From: CAWAND01 sp963727915
Lineage (GTDB): Bacteria > Chloroflexota > Anaerolineae > Anaerolineales > E44-bin32
NCBI GenBank assembly: GCA_963727915.1
Contig: CAVSID010000002.1
Location: 1 to 64,000, forward strand
Direction of reading: 5' to 3'
DNA: 64,000 nucleotides
The notes under the pieces are model-generated. The model did no database searches, was not told where the DNA came from, and was given only the letters and a program-made list of their open reading frames with translations. The position numbers and the translations under genes are program-made. Shown one piece after another: positions 19,269 through 28,849 of the stretch (its first letter is position 1; the number at the start of each line of letters is the position of its first letter).

Positions 19269-20043
19269 ATGCTCATGTCTGACCTCGCGTCATCGCCACC
19301 GGCGTCTGCCCAAAGTGGCTTCTTGCTCGCATGCGTCGCGCTGTTCTCGTCCTGCTCAGCCCTGGATGATGCTTCCGGCCGGATAGCTCTCGCCCGAGCG
19401 AGACCTGCCGGGCACTCCGTCAGCAAGACGCACCCTTCCAACTCCCCTTCGCTCTGCCCGCCGGGACCCTCCACCTGGCTTCTCATTCAGCCGTACGGCA
19501 ACACAGTGTTTGCGTATCGTCTGAGGACTTCCATGTACGTTTCCGGGCAGGGGTTTCACTTTGGGATTGATCTTGGCGCCGCGCTGTGGGACACCTGTGG
19601 TGGCCATCGGCGCCGGGACGGTGGTCGAAGTAGACAGCCCCGCCCACGGGGCCGGCCCGCACAACCTGATGATCGACCATCCCAACGGCTACGCCTCCTT
19701 CTACGGCCATCTCCTCGAGCGTCCCAGCCTCCACGCTCGGTCAGGATGGTGCAGGCCGGGCAGGAGGTCGCACTGTCCGGCGACCCGGACGGCACCTGCA
19801 CCTCGCGCCCGCATCTGCACCTGGAGATCCGGGACGCCCCGAGCCATCGGCACGCCTTCAATCCTATTCCGTTGATCGATGCCGACTGGAATCGGATCGC
19901 CCTTGCCAGCGGAGGTCCGCTGCGCTTTGAGCAGAATCTGGAGGCACCTCAAACCTGGCAGAGCCTTTATGACCAGCCGGATGTCACGTTCGGCGGGAGA
20001 ACTGCTCAATGCCTACAACTCTGCCTGGCCGCCCGAGCGCTAG
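19269..20043 (+). CDS. M23-family metallopeptidase, probable lipoprotein (frameshifted)
   Basis: The start at ATG 19269 gives a hydrophobic N-terminus with LLACVALFSSC, a possible lipobox. The catalytic domain is spread over frames: FHFGIDLGA (H-x3-D zinc ligands) near 19556, then TPVVAIGAGTVVEV and MIDHPNGYASFYGHLL, and finally SRPHLHLEIRD with the HLH ligand motif. The restored C-terminus is ELLNAYNSAWPPER, ending at TAG 20041-20043. Frameshifts lie near 19585, 19740 and 20000. LytM/M23 enzymes cut peptidoglycan cross-links outside the membrane. It follows the GH1 gene by 13 nt. Confidence 0.75.
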
Positions 20044-20059
20044 AGGCCAGTTGCGGGCT

Positions 20060-21193
20060 TGCCTTGACCGCGCTGCTGGCCACGCGGCCTGGGTTCGTGC
20101 GATTTTTCACAAACGGTGCCCGGCGCGGCGGTACCTGCAGCCGGAAGCCACCGCCAGCGCCTCGTAACGACGGTTGGCCCGATGGTCGACATCCACCGCG
20201 GCCGCCCGGGACGGGACCAACGTGACAGCGTTGACGGCGCACCCCTCATCCAGCGCCTCCGCCACTCGCTGACTTCCGGCGGATGCTGCGTGCTGCCGTT
20301 TTGGGGCCCGGATTCGGCAGGGATCTACTTCCTCGATCGCCCAGCGGGCGGGTCGATGGGGACCTATCGGGTGGACCTTGAAGGTGGTCCCCCTTCGCTG
20401 GTCGAGCCCGGTGCCGCCGTCTTCTCATCCGGACATGAACTGGATGGCAAAAGACGTCCGTGGCGCTATAGAAGTCATCAACCGCAGCTCGGGGGAGACG
20501 TGGTCGGTGCCCTCCCAGGGGCGCATGGTCCGATTTTCACCTCAGGCTGATTGGTTGACGTGGCAGATCCAGTCGAGCGATGTGGCTAACCTGGATCGCA
20601 GGCGATGGAGACTCATGCTAGGGTCGACTCGGCACGCGCGAGGTCACGTCGCCTTTGGCCGGCATTGGCGGCGGCTTCATCGGCTGGGGCCAATCCGAGA
20701 GCCACGCTCTTGTTCTCGGGGAGGCAGGAAATGGCAGGGCCGGTGGGACTGTGGCGATCGCCGCTCGATGGATCCGACCCAGTGTTGATCTTTGCCGATG
20801 AGGGGATCCGCAGCCCTGTCGTGTCTCCCGAAGGCGGGTGGGTGGCAGCTGACGGTGGCCTTCTCCGGTGATCCAGTCACAGGATGGTCTGTGGATCGTT
20901 TCGACCCGCGGCGGTGGGTCTTTCAAGGCGCCGCAATTCGGCGCGTATCGGTGGCGAGATGAGGGTCACCTGCTGGTCATCCCACTCGACAACGGGCGAA
21001 CGCCGATCCGACTGATCCAAGTTGATGGAGCCTTGGCCAGGCTCAGGCGCTGGAACTCGACTCCGACGCCCTTGGCGCCATCGCCAATAACACTTGGGAA
21101 GTCTCACCCGATGGGCAATGGCTGGTCTACCAATCGGCATCTGACGGGAATCTGTGGCTCGTGCGCCTTCCGGGCGATGCCAAGGGCCCATGA
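20060..21193 (+). pseudogene. TolB-like beta-propeller protein, frame-interrupted
   Basis: Pieces in three frames read as WD40/TolB-like blades: DGTNVTALTAHP, VRFSPQADWLTWQ, GQSESHALVLGEAGN, SQDGLWIVSTRGG and WEVSPDGQWLVYQSASDGNL, ending DAKGP at TGA 21191-21193. At least five frameshifts interrupt it, and the true start is not clear (somewhere after 20044). It may be an exported propeller next to the M23 peptidase. The stop codon abuts a TATAAT box that probably serves the tRNA-Ser gene. Confidence 0.5.
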
Positions 21194-21199
21194 TATAAT
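21194..21199 (+). promoter_or_regulatory. -10 box (TATAAT) for tRNA-Ser
   Basis: TATAAT lies 33 nt before the tRNA 5' end, directly after the preceding stop codon. A matching -35 is weak. Confidence 0.45.
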
Positions 21200-21232
21200 C
21201 GCGCCGCTGACCGCAGCTGGTCAGGAAATCAC

Positions 21233-21323
<91 letters not shown>

Positions 21324-21325
21324 CA

Positions 21326-21352
21326 GACACCGCTGGCGCGGTGTCGGTTTTT
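21326..21352 (+). terminator. Rho-independent terminator after tRNA-Ser
   Basis: GACACCGC (21326-21333) pairs with GCGGTGTC (21338-21345) around a 4-nt loop, followed by GG and five T. Confidence 0.8.
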
Positions 21353-21365
21353 GTCGGGAATCGCG

Positions 21366-21394
21366 TTGACACGCACGGTGCGGCGCGATATCCT
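21366..21394 (+). promoter_or_regulatory. Sigma70-type promoter of the SRP RNA gene
   Basis: A consensus TTGACA (21366-21371), a 17-nt spacer and TATCCT (21389-21394) place the transcription start near 21401, at the 5' edge of the SRP RNA. Confidence 0.75.
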
Positions 21395-21403
21395 GCGATC
21401 GCC

Positions 21404-21507
21404 GTCCGGGTCGGTCCGGCGCGGCGGAGCGCTCCGAACCCCGTCAGGTCCGAAAGGAAGCAGCGGTAAGGGGCAGTCTCCGGGTGCCGCCGGTTGCCGG
21501 CCCGGAT
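21404..21507 (+). ncRNA. ffs: Small bacterial SRP RNA (4.5S-type)
   Basis: The universally conserved helix 8 core GTCAGGTCCGAAAGGAAGCAG (read in two halves, 21443-21463) is present with a GAAA tetraloop, flanked by the AACC and GGTAAGG elements. The flanks pair into one long hairpin: TCCGGG (21405-21410) with CCCGGA (21501-21506), and GCGGCGGAG with CTCC..GCCGC. Its size of about 100 nt is that of the small SRP RNA, which binds Ffh for co-translational membrane targeting. A consensus promoter lies directly upstream. The exact ends are estimated. Confidence 0.88.
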
Positions 21508-21603
21508 TGGCATTCTCCCTCACCACATTGGTCAAGAATCGGCTTGTCGTATGTATGCGAGCCGTCCCGCTCCGGCGCCAGATGACGGTCGGTCTTCGTC
21601 TGG

Positions 21604-21609
21604 TATACT
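21604..21609 (+). promoter_or_regulatory. -10 box (TATACT) of the YabE-like gene
   Basis: TATACT ends 10 nt before the ATG at 21620. No clear -35 is seen. Confidence 0.4.
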
Positions 21610-21619
21610 CCCGCGCGAG

Positions 21620-23039
21620 ATGCCTTTACCGACGGTCGAACAGCGGCTTTCGAGCCCCTGGATATCACGTGCCGCCGCAGCAGCGGGCCTGGCCGGGCTG
21701 GTTCTGGTCTACCTGGCCACTCAGCGGACTTTTACGGTCCAGGCGGGCGGGCTACAGCGCACATTACGTGACTCACGCCGCTACCGTAGCTCAGGCCCTT
21801 CAAGACGCAGGGTTGACGTTGCACGCCGGTGACGTTGTCTTCCCGGATTTAGCGTCGGCAATGCGTCAGGGGATGACGATCGATGTGCGGCGCGCCATTC
21901 AGGTGGAGGTCGTTTCCACGGGCGGGCGGCATACGGTGCGGACCACCAGTTGGGTCCCCGAGAATATCCTGGCGATGGCCGGGATTAAGGTCTTCCCCGG
22001 GGATCGCATTCTGGCCGACGGCCTGCCGGTTCACGATCCGGGCATCCCGCTGGCAGAGCCACCGGCGCGACTCTCTTGGTCCCCCGGAACCGACCTGACC
22101 GTCGATACCGGATCCGGGAAGTACCATTTCAGGACTTCGGCGGCCACGGTTGAAGGAGCGCTTGAGGAGGCGGGGTTCAAAGTATATGCGGCCGACTCAC
22201 TTTCACCTGGCCCGTCGACGCCCATTGAAGGTCCTATGACTGTGGCGGTCCACCCATCGCGTGAGCTGCAGATTGCGGTGGACGGCGAGACGGTTCACGC
22301 TCGCGCCTCGGCCAGGACGGTAGGGGAAGCACTGGCGCAGGCGGGCATATCCCTCGTGGGCCTGGATTACGCCCGGCCCGCCGTCGACGAACCGATCCCT
22401 TCGGATGCCAAGATCAGCCGTTGTCCGCGTCTCCGAACAGGTCAAGGTAGAGCTGACCCCGGTTTCCTTTGAAACCCAGTATCAGCCCTTGGGCGACGTG
22501 GAGATCGACCAGCAGAAGTTGATCAAAGCCGGCGCCTACGGCGTGGAAGCTCATCAGGTGCGGGTGCGCTACGAGGATGGGGAAGAAACGGGCCGTATCG
22601 AAGAGGGCTCATGGCTTGCCAAAGCACCGGACCCGAGGGTTGTGGGTTACGGGACCAACATCGTCATCCGCAGAGTCTCGACCGAGGATGGCACGATCGA
22701 GTATTGGCGGGCTGTCCAGATGTGGGCCACGTCCTACTCCGCCTCTCGGGCCGGCGTATCGCCCGATGCGCCGCAATTTCGGGATCACGGCCTCGGGTAA
22801 GCCGCTGACCAAGGGTCTGGTGGCGATTGATCGCCGCTACATTCCGTTTGGCACCCAAATGTACGTTCCAGGCTACGGCTATGCACTGGCAGCCGACACC
22901 GGCGGCGGGGTGAAGGGGCGCTGGATCGACCTGGGCTACGACGATGACAACTATGTCTCCTGGCATCAGTACGTGACGGTCTACTTCTTGACTCCCGTCC
23001 CTCCTGGAAGGCAGCATCGTCTGGATCTTCCCACCCTAA
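21620..23039 (+). CDS. YabE-like protein: DUF348 repeats, G5, 3D domain (frameshifted)
   Basis: The start MPLPTVEQRLSSPW is followed by one TM helix (AAAAGLAGLVLVYLA). After a frameshift near 21745 come three DUF348 ubiquitin-like repeats (for example YVTHAATVAQALQDAGLTL, GKYHFRTSAATVEGALEEAG, HARASARTVGEALAQAGISL). After a shift near 22415 there is a G5 domain (ELTPVSFETQYQPLGDVE) and then a 3D domain split by a shift near 22785 (SASRAGVSPDAPQF, GKPLTKGLVAIDRRYIPFGT, ADTGGGVKG). One extra A near 23009 hides the natural end GGSIVWIFPP and the TAA at 23037-23039. Such proteins are cell-wall-associated, and some act like lytic transglycosylases. The stop overlaps the ksgA start (TAATG). Confidence 0.8.
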
Positions 23040-23894
23040 TGGACCCCGGTCTCAGATCGGTTACCGATTGGAGGGCGCTGGCAAGGCGCCACGGGGTGCG
23101 CCCCGACAAACGGCTGGGCCAGCACTTTCTCCTTGATCCGACCACCCTGCGCAAGATCGTAGCGGCTGCCGGCCCAGCTCCGGATGAGACCGTCCTTGAA
23201 ATTGGAGCGGGGGTGGGGACGTTAACCTGCGCCCTGGCCGAACAGGCCGCACGAAGTCATCGCTATCGAATACGACCAGCGCCTCCAGCCGGCACTTGCG
23301 GAGGCCGTTGGGGATCTCGACAACGTCCTGTTGGTGGCCGACGACGTGCTTGCGGTGGATTTGGATGAACTTGTCGTCCAGGGGCCGTACGCTGTGGTTG
23401 GGAACATCCCCTACAACATCACTTCGGCTGTCATCCGGAAGGTGATGGAAGCGCGCCAGCCTGCCAGGACAGTGGTCCTCACAATCCAGGAGGAAGTGGC
23501 CAGCCGGATTACGAGCGGGCCGGGAGAGATGAGCCTGCTTGCGTTGAGTGTCCAGTTGTATGGGGAGCCCAAGCTGGTGCTCCGTATCGGACGGGGGCAG
23601 TTTTGGCCCGTCCCTGACGTCGACTCGGCGGTCATTCGCATAGACATGGACAAAACCGGAGGCAGACCGGCGGAGCAAATCGATCGCATCTTCATCTTGG
23701 CTCGAGCCGGGTTTGGTCAGCGGCGCAAACAGTTGAAGAACGCACTTTCCATCGGCCTGTCGGTGCCTTCGGGGACAGCTGCCAGTTGGCTTGAAGCGGC
23801 GGGCATCCACCCACAACGCCGTGCCCAGAGTCTTACATTGGAAGAGTGGGAGCGATTGGCGGCATCTTCGGAAGGTGAACTCACGTTGAGTTGA
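23039..23894 (+). CDS. ksgA: 16S rRNA (adenine1518/1519-N6)-dimethyltransferase (one frameshift)
   Basis: ATG at 23039 overlaps the previous stop. The N-terminus contains DKRLGQHFLLDPTTLRKIV and the AdoMet motif LEIGAGVGTLT. One frameshift near 23250 separates this from AIEYDQRLQPALAEAV. Then come NIPYNITSAVI (catalytic NIPY motif), EVASRITSGPG, FWPVPDVDSAVIRI and the C-terminal helical domain ending ELTLS. KsgA/RsmA dimethylates two adenines of helix 45 in late 30S assembly. The yabE-ksgA order matches that known from Firmicutes. The total length of about 285 aa is normal. Confidence 0.88.
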
Positions 23895-23932
23895 TCGGAG
23901 GCCTATGCGGTGGTTGTCGCCCGTGGGCCGGT

Positions 23933-24676
23933 TTAGCCGTCTTGTCGCTGATCGGGGCCTAGGGAACCGTATTTGAAAAGAAGCTGCCATACGCGGAGGG
24001 CGGCTTCTATCTGGATCTTGAAAGACATCTTGGATTGACCAATGCGGCGATCCTCGAAGTAGATGGGCCTCTCGATCAGCTTGTAGCCCAGCTTGTAGGC
24101 CAGGTAGGCCATTTCCACCTGAAATACGTACCCATTCGAGCGCACATTGTCCAAGGGCATCCCCCGCAGCGTGTCACTCCGCCATACGCGAAAACCACCC
24201 GTAGCATCGAGGATCGGCAACCCTAGGATTGTTCTGGCATAGGCATTGCCAAACCAGGATAAGAAAACGCGACCAATCCCCCACCGCTCATCCAATCTGC
24301 CGTCTGATACATAGCGCGAACCGAAGACGGCGTCTGCATCCACAAGCGTGTTCAGAAAGCCTGGGATGTAGTCAGGCGAATGGGAGAAGTCGGCATCCAT
24401 CTGTGCCACCGCTTCCGCTCCGTCAGCCAGGGCGGTCTGGAAACCCTCCAGATATGCGCTTCCAAGTCCCATCTTGCCGGTTCTATGGATGACCGACATG
24501 CGAGCGGGATAGTGCTCACACAGCGAGTTGGCGATGGCGCCCGTGCCGTCCGGGGAGGCGTCATCCACCACCAGAAGCTTCAAACCTTCGATCGGGAGCG
24601 CCCAGAGTTGGGCAGCCAGGGCAGGGAGATTCTCAGCTTCATTGTAGGTCGGGATGACAACGGTGAGCGGGGTCAT
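23933..24676 (-). CDS. GT2 glycosyltransferase, polyprenol-phosphate mannosyltransferase-like
   Basis: Predicted 247 aa from ATG 24676; the longer open frame upstream is not family-like. GT-A features are VVIPTYNEAENL, LLVVDDASPDGTG, the D-x-D-like MDADFSHSPDYIPGF, GSRYVSDG, and the C-terminal RIGQSKMSFKIQ. It belongs with dolichol/polyprenol-phosphate hexose synthases, which transfer a sugar from a nucleotide donor to a lipid phosphate at the inner membrane face. No extra TM domain follows. It lies last in a minus-strand group after the roadblock and V4R genes and is convergent with ksgA. Confidence 0.86.
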   Translation of the reverse strand: MTPLTVVIPTYNEAENLPALAAQLWALPIEGLKLLVVDDASPDGTGAIANSLCEHYPARMSVIHRTGKMGLGSAYLEGFQTALADGAEAVAQMDADFSHSPDYIPGFLNTLVDADAVFGSRYVSDGRLDERWGIGRVFLSWFGNAYARTILGLPILDATGGFRVWRSDTLRGMPLDNVRSNGYVFQVEMAYLAYKLGYKLIERPIYFEDRRIGQSKMSFKIQIEAALRVWQLLFKYGSLGPDQRQDG

Positions 24677-24752
24677 GTCAGGGCGTCGTGGAGCAGGAAC
24701 GTCCCACGGAAGTGAATCGATGGATTTGCCGAAGCGGGGATGCCATGGAGAT

Positions 24753-25382
24753 CTAGAGGGGCTGTTTGTTGATACGGAACTGGCAGGCGTTGTCCCCCAT
24801 CGCGGCGCAGTGCGTCTCAACAACCTCGTAGGTCCTACCGCCTGTGAGCCAGCGGAGGCACTCCTCCAGCCATCCGGTGACAGCATGGCAAATTGGCTCG
24901 GTGGCCTTCTGACCCCAACAGGCTGGGCATCGGTTGACGACGACAGTGTAGTGGTCGCCAGTGGCTTGTACGGTCGTCTTTTGGTCGCTCAATTCCTCCA
25001 GCGCAGAGGCGATCGCCGGAAGGCCCTGGTCCAGGGCAGCCTCCAAAGACGGCTGGCGCTCGACAAGCTCTTTCAACTGGGAGAACACTTGAAGTTCATT
25101 CAGCGGGCCGGCGATGCTCACCCAGGCTGACCTTCGTGCCAAGCCGCGCCCACCTCGCGGACCATACATGATCATCAGGGTGGCGTTGATGGCCGAAAAG
25201 GCGCTGAAATCAACCGAACGCTCTAGATCGTCTGGAGGGTAGTTGCCCACCCACTTATGAAGCCCGGCCAGGTTGAGCACGGCGCTGACCCCATTGTGAC
25301 CCATGACATCTTCCATGGCCAGGAGGAAATTGCGAACGACCTTGTTCGGGTAGAAGTACCCGCTGGAAGAAGCTGAGAGCAC
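24753..25382 (-). CDS. V4R-domain small-molecule sensor-like protein
   Basis: Predicted 209 aa. The C-terminal third carries the 4-vinyl-reductase (V4R) pattern, with ACWGQKATEPICHAVTGWLE and YEVVETHCAAMGDNACQFRI. In this family the C-x-A-M-G-x-x-C-x-F end and a cysteine/histidine site bind small hydrophobic ligands or metal. No catalytic or DNA-binding domain is present, so it is probably a stand-alone sensor or adaptor. It lies 20 nt after the roadblock gene, a pairing seen in bacterial regulatory modules. The start ATG at 25382 is plausible. Confidence 0.78.
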   Translation of the reverse strand: MLSASSSGYFYPNKVVRNFLLAMEDVMGHNGVSAVLNLAGLHKWVGNYPPDDLERSVDFSAFSAINATLMIMYGPRGGRGLARRSAWVSIAGPLNELQVFSQLKELVERQPSLEAALDQGLPAIASALEELSDQKTTVQATGDHYTVVVNRCPACWGQKATEPICHAVTGWLEECLRWLTGGRTYEVVETHCAAMGDNACQFRINKQPL

Positions 25383-25402
25383 TCTGGGGTCATCCGACCT
25401 GA

Positions 25403-25774
25403 TCAGAGCTGTTTCTCCAGGTCTTCGGCGGCTCGCCGCATATCAAGGAAGAGGAGCCCTAGCTTGGCCTGTTCACGGGCAAGCACCGTGAGGACGGCTT
25501 CGTTTCCCACCGAGGTCAGTATGACGTACCCCGACTCGCCCTTGATGTACACCTGCTCCAGGCCGCCCCGTCCCAATTCACCTGCAATTCGCTCGCCCAA
25601 GGAGAGCATGGCGGCCGACATGGCAGACACCCGGTCCTCTTCAACGTCGCTGGGCAGGGCGGAGGCCATGGTTAAGCCATCAACGCTTACGACGGCCGAG
25701 GCCTCGACGTCCGGCGAAGAAGCCTGGAGATCGCGGAGACGCTCCACCATCAGCTCAGTTCGTGATTTGGTCAA
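25403..25774 (-). CDS. Roadblock/LC7-domain protein
   Basis: I choose TTG at 25774 because AGGAG lies 7 nt upstream; an upstream start at 25837 is possible. The 123-aa protein is a single roadblock/LC7 domain: ELMVERLRDLQ, VEASAVVSVDGLTMASALP, AAMLSLGERIAGELGRG, GYVILTSVGNEAVLTVLA, GLLFLDMRRAAEDL. Bacterial members such as MglB regulate small Ras-like GTPases or form dimeric scaffolds. No MglA-like GTPase is in this window. It heads an operon with the V4R protein and possibly the glycosyltransferase. Confidence 0.82.
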   Translation of the reverse strand: MTKSRTELMVERLRDLQASSPDVEASAVVSVDGLTMASALPSDVEEDRVSAMSAAMLSLGERIAGELGRGGLEQVYIKGESGYVILTSVGNEAVLTVLAREQAKLGLLFLDMRRAAEDLEKQL

Positions 25775-25925
25775 GTCGCGCTCCTGTTGGCGATCGAGCA
25801 GAGTCGGGCGCTCTAGCGAGCGGCGGTAATGTAGCATACCGGTGAATCCGCGTCAAGATGACTATGGACGGAGAGCCACGTCGGCGCTTGATACAGCCGT
25901 AGGGATCAGGCTGCCGTCAACGCCG

Positions 25926-27162
25926 TCACTCGACCGGAAACGGCAGACGCTCTTCGTCGGTCTGTCCGACCGGAGCCTGCTCCGACAATCGCCGGGTGAT
26001 GAGGGGCAAGCCGACGAAGGCCAGCAGGCTCAAAAGACCAAGCAGGACCACCCCTCCCAAAGTCAGCAGGTTTTCCAAATTGGGAGGAGCGATAGATGAC
26101 AGGCCAAATTCTGAGCCAAGCTGCGCCACTCCCAGGCTGACGGCGCTCAGATTCCACAGGCCATGCAGGCAGATGGCGGTCAGGTACGCCAGAGGCAGCC
26201 GCCAAAATCTCCGTCTCACCACCGCCTCAGCCAGGCCCCATGCTGTAATACCAGTGGCCAAGGCGTGCATCATCGAGGCGCCGCCGCGGACGAGGGCAGT
26301 GGAGAACCAGGACACATCTGGCTGTGTCAGAAACATGCCTTCGACCAGCGCAAAACCGAGCCCGCCCAAGGCGCCGCCGATAAAGGCTTGGGAAGGGCTT
26401 GGTGATCGCGAAAGCATGGGCCAAACTGCGATCGACTTGAGTCCCTCTTCGACAATAGGGACGAGGATCGAGAGGAAGATTAGCGCAAGGACGATCACCC
26501 AGGGCTCGGAGATCGCTTGGGTGATCAGGTCGGACGGGGGCTGGCTGAATAAGCGGCCTGGCGGTCCCTGAAGCTGGCGCAGCAGCTGTTGCCCGCCTGG
26601 GGTGAGCATCATACCGCCGACCAGGATGAAAATGCCCGCAATTAGGAGCACAAGTTCGACAATGAAAGCCAAGGTCGGGAATCAACCACAGCCCAAGCAA
26701 GAAGTGTCCCCAGGCGCGCATGGCGGAAATCGCCTGTCCCGATTGCTGAATCAGGACTGCCATGCCAAGAATTGGCCCGCCAAGCGTCAGGACTTGGGCG
26801 AGCGTACCGAGGAGGGGTGGTCCAACCTGCTTCTCAAATAGCAGGTATCCCAGCGCGAGGCCAAACGGATATAGGGCGAACGCTGCCAGCCAAGCCCTCC
26901 GGGGGACTCTCGGGGGGTCTGCCAGCTTGAGCCACAGGAGGCGCGTCCCCATGACGAAAGCCGGCAATCCGGCGATGGCGATCACGGCCAGGGCTAAGCT
27001 GGACCAAATGCCATAGAACCCGGCCTGCGCGTCGCCTCCGAGGTAGTCGGTCAATGCCAGGGTTCCGAACACAAGTGTCAATCCACTGCTGAGGGCAAAC
27101 CCGAGCCCGGCATAACCTACAACCGCCACGGTCTCCCAGGTGGCCCGTCTCCCGGTCGTCAT
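25926..27162 (-). CDS. PrsW-family intramembrane metalloprotease (one frameshift)
   Basis: The restored protein is about 411 aa with roughly ten hydrophobic helices. One extra G near 26678 breaks the frame between AWGHFLLGLWLIP and LAFIVELVLLIAGIF. Family motifs are in the second half: PIVEEGLKS (EE of motif 1), GFALVEG (motif 2), MHALATGITAWGL and LHGLWNLSA (His ligands). PrsW proteases clip membrane anti-sigma factors or other membrane substrates; the target here is unknown. The ATG overlaps the stop of the upstream DsbA/cyclophilin gene (ATGA), so the two are coupled. Confidence 0.83.
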
Positions 27163-28407
27163 CGGGCTTCAATCGCAATCGACTGTATCGTCAATTGTGG
27201 CTCAGCCAAGAGGTCGTCGAGGGGGCTTCTCTCGGAGAGACCGGCCAAGATGTCTATCCCCTGGGTAACCCTGCCCAAGACTGTGTGCGTCTCGTCATAC
27301 TCCGGCAGGGGGACGAGCCCCACGAAGAAACGCGAGCCGTTGATTTCGGGACTCTGTGGGGATTATGCCAACCATGCCGGCGCGATCGAAGTTGCGCTCC
27401 GCGTCGGTTTCCACTGCATAGTGGTAGCCTGCGTCACCCAGGCCCGTCCAACTGGGGTCGCCCAATCCGACCCACTGCCCGGGTACAACCTGGTAGGCTC
27501 CCGCACCCACATACCAGCCCTGCTGGGCCAGGGTGACGAAGCTGGCAACGGCCATCGGCGCCGTGTCGGGATACAGCTGAATTTGGATCTCCCCCCGGTT
27601 TGTTCGGAGCCGCGCCAGATAGTCTTTGCCGGGCTGAAGTTCCACTGCCGGGTAGACGGCGGATTGTCGTGCCTGCAGAATTCCCAGCCTTACGGCTGCC
27701 TCCAGTTGGATTTCGTCACCGGCCAGAAGGAAGGGACGGCCGTTGAGCAGGACGAACGGAACCCCCGGGATGCCACTCGCCTGTGATTCGGCGTATCGTT
27801 CTCTGATTTGGTTCGCGAGCGTGGGATCGTCGAGATCTCGTTTGAGGGCTTCAGGGTCCAACCCCATGGCCTGGGCCTGCTCGATGGCCCAGGTCCTGAA
27901 CCGATCCGGGTCCATGTCCTGCCAAACATCGTACTTCTCAACCAGGAGATCGTGCACGGGCCAGAAGGCACCCTGGCGACCGGCCGCATCGGCCAATTCT
28001 GCCGCAAGGTCGGCCTTGTCCTCGACTGTTGAGAGGGGAAATGGGCGATAGACCTGCCGGAGCTCTTCCGGATGTCGCTCAAACACGTTGACCATCGACC
28101 GCGCGGCTGCGTTGCACGGGGCGCACTGGAAGTCCATGTAGGCCACCAAGGTTACGGGGGCAGAGGCTGGACCCCGTTGCCAGTCACGGCTCGAGGGCGT
28201 GGGTAGGGGCGCCAGGCTGGGAGTGAGAGTTATCGGTATCCCGGCGGAGTTGCTACCAACGGTGACGCTGGAGGTCGGGCCCAGCGCGGGTGCCGTCCGG
28301 CGCGGCGGGTTTGGAGGCGACGGGGCGACCGTTGCCGTCTGGCAGGCGGACAGGACCACCGCCAGGGCGAGCGAGCCCAGAAGTGCTGGTGGCCGATGGC
28401 GGGTCAT
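27159..28407 (-). CDS. Lipoprotein fusing DsbA-like thioredoxin and cyclophilin PPIase domains (one frameshift)
   Basis: Signal peptide with lipobox VLSAC, then a Pro/Thr linker. A DsbA/Com1-like domain (about residues 80-235) has active site FQCAPC and the cis-Pro region SGIPGVPFVLLNG. A cyclophilin-like domain (from about 262) follows: TNRGEIQIQLYPDTAPMAVASFV, AYQVVPGQWVGLGDP. A frameshift near 27335 hides the restored end GSRFFVGLVPLPEYDETHTV to IAIEAR at TGA 27159. The protein would combine disulfide and prolyl isomerase activities outside the membrane, a plausible folding factor for exported proteins. It is translationally coupled to the PrsW gene. Confidence 0.83.
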
Positions 28408-28685
28408 CGATTGCCGTTGGAGGAATTCGACATGCCCGCCTGGCGCGGTCCGACTGCGAGTGTGGGTCGAGACTGTTCCATCGACTGCACCTTGCCGTAT
28501 CCTCGCATGACGAGGGCGCCTCCTGGCTCCACTCGAATTGCTCCATAGATGGCTGAGCCTGGCCTCAGCCTTCTTCGATCGAAATTCAGATCAGGCCGGC
28601 CTCCGGGGCGATCTGACGAGCTCTCCTGGGCGAGGTTGGGGTAGACGCATTCTAGCAGGTATTGTGGCAGGCGACGTCGATCGGA
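28408..28685 (+). other. Intergenic stretch between the folding-lipoprotein gene and the tRNA-Sec promoter
   Basis: I see no convincing coding frame. One hairpin (GGCTGAG 28552-28558 with CTCAGCC 28565-28571, followed by TTCTT) resembles a weak terminator, but no plus-strand gene ends just before it. Confidence 0.4.
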
Positions 28686-28714
28686 TTGAGGGGTTCGGCG
28701 CGATGCGGTATGCT
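28686..28714 (+). promoter_or_regulatory. Promoter of tRNA-Sec
   Basis: TTGAGG (28686-28691), a 17-nt spacer and TATGCT (28709-28714) place transcription a few nt before the tRNA 5' end. Confidence 0.6.
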
Positions 28715-28726
28715 TAGACCTCCAGA

Positions 28727-28820
28727 GGGGGTGGTTGGGTCCCGGTGGGCTCCCCGGTCTTCAAAATCGGTGGCGGGCCGCTCAGCGGTCCGCGGTGGGT
28801 TCGACTCCCATCCACTCCCG
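28727..28820 (+). tRNA. selC: tRNA-Sec (TCA), selenocysteine
   Basis: An 8-bp acceptor stem, GGGGGTGG (28727-28734) with CCACTCCC (28812-28819, one G-U), as in bacterial tRNA-Sec. The anticodon loop CTTCAAA carries anticodon TCA, which reads UGA. A long variable arm built on GGGCCGCTCAGCGGTCC closely matches the E. coli selC arm. The T-arm GTGGGTTCGACTCCCAT is normal and the discriminator is G28820. CCA is not fully encoded (CCT follows). It implies the organism decodes UGA as selenocysteine. No selA, selB or selD is in the window and I found no selenoprotein gene here. Confidence 0.9.
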
Positions 28821-28849
28821 CCTACTTTGTTGGTAGACACAGGTGACAT

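Noticed and set aside
22577..23368. Apparent fusion of the 3D-domain protein with KsgA in one frame
   Set aside because: Removing one A near 23009 restores GGSIVWIFPP and a TAA that overlaps the ksgA ATG, the expected two-gene layout.
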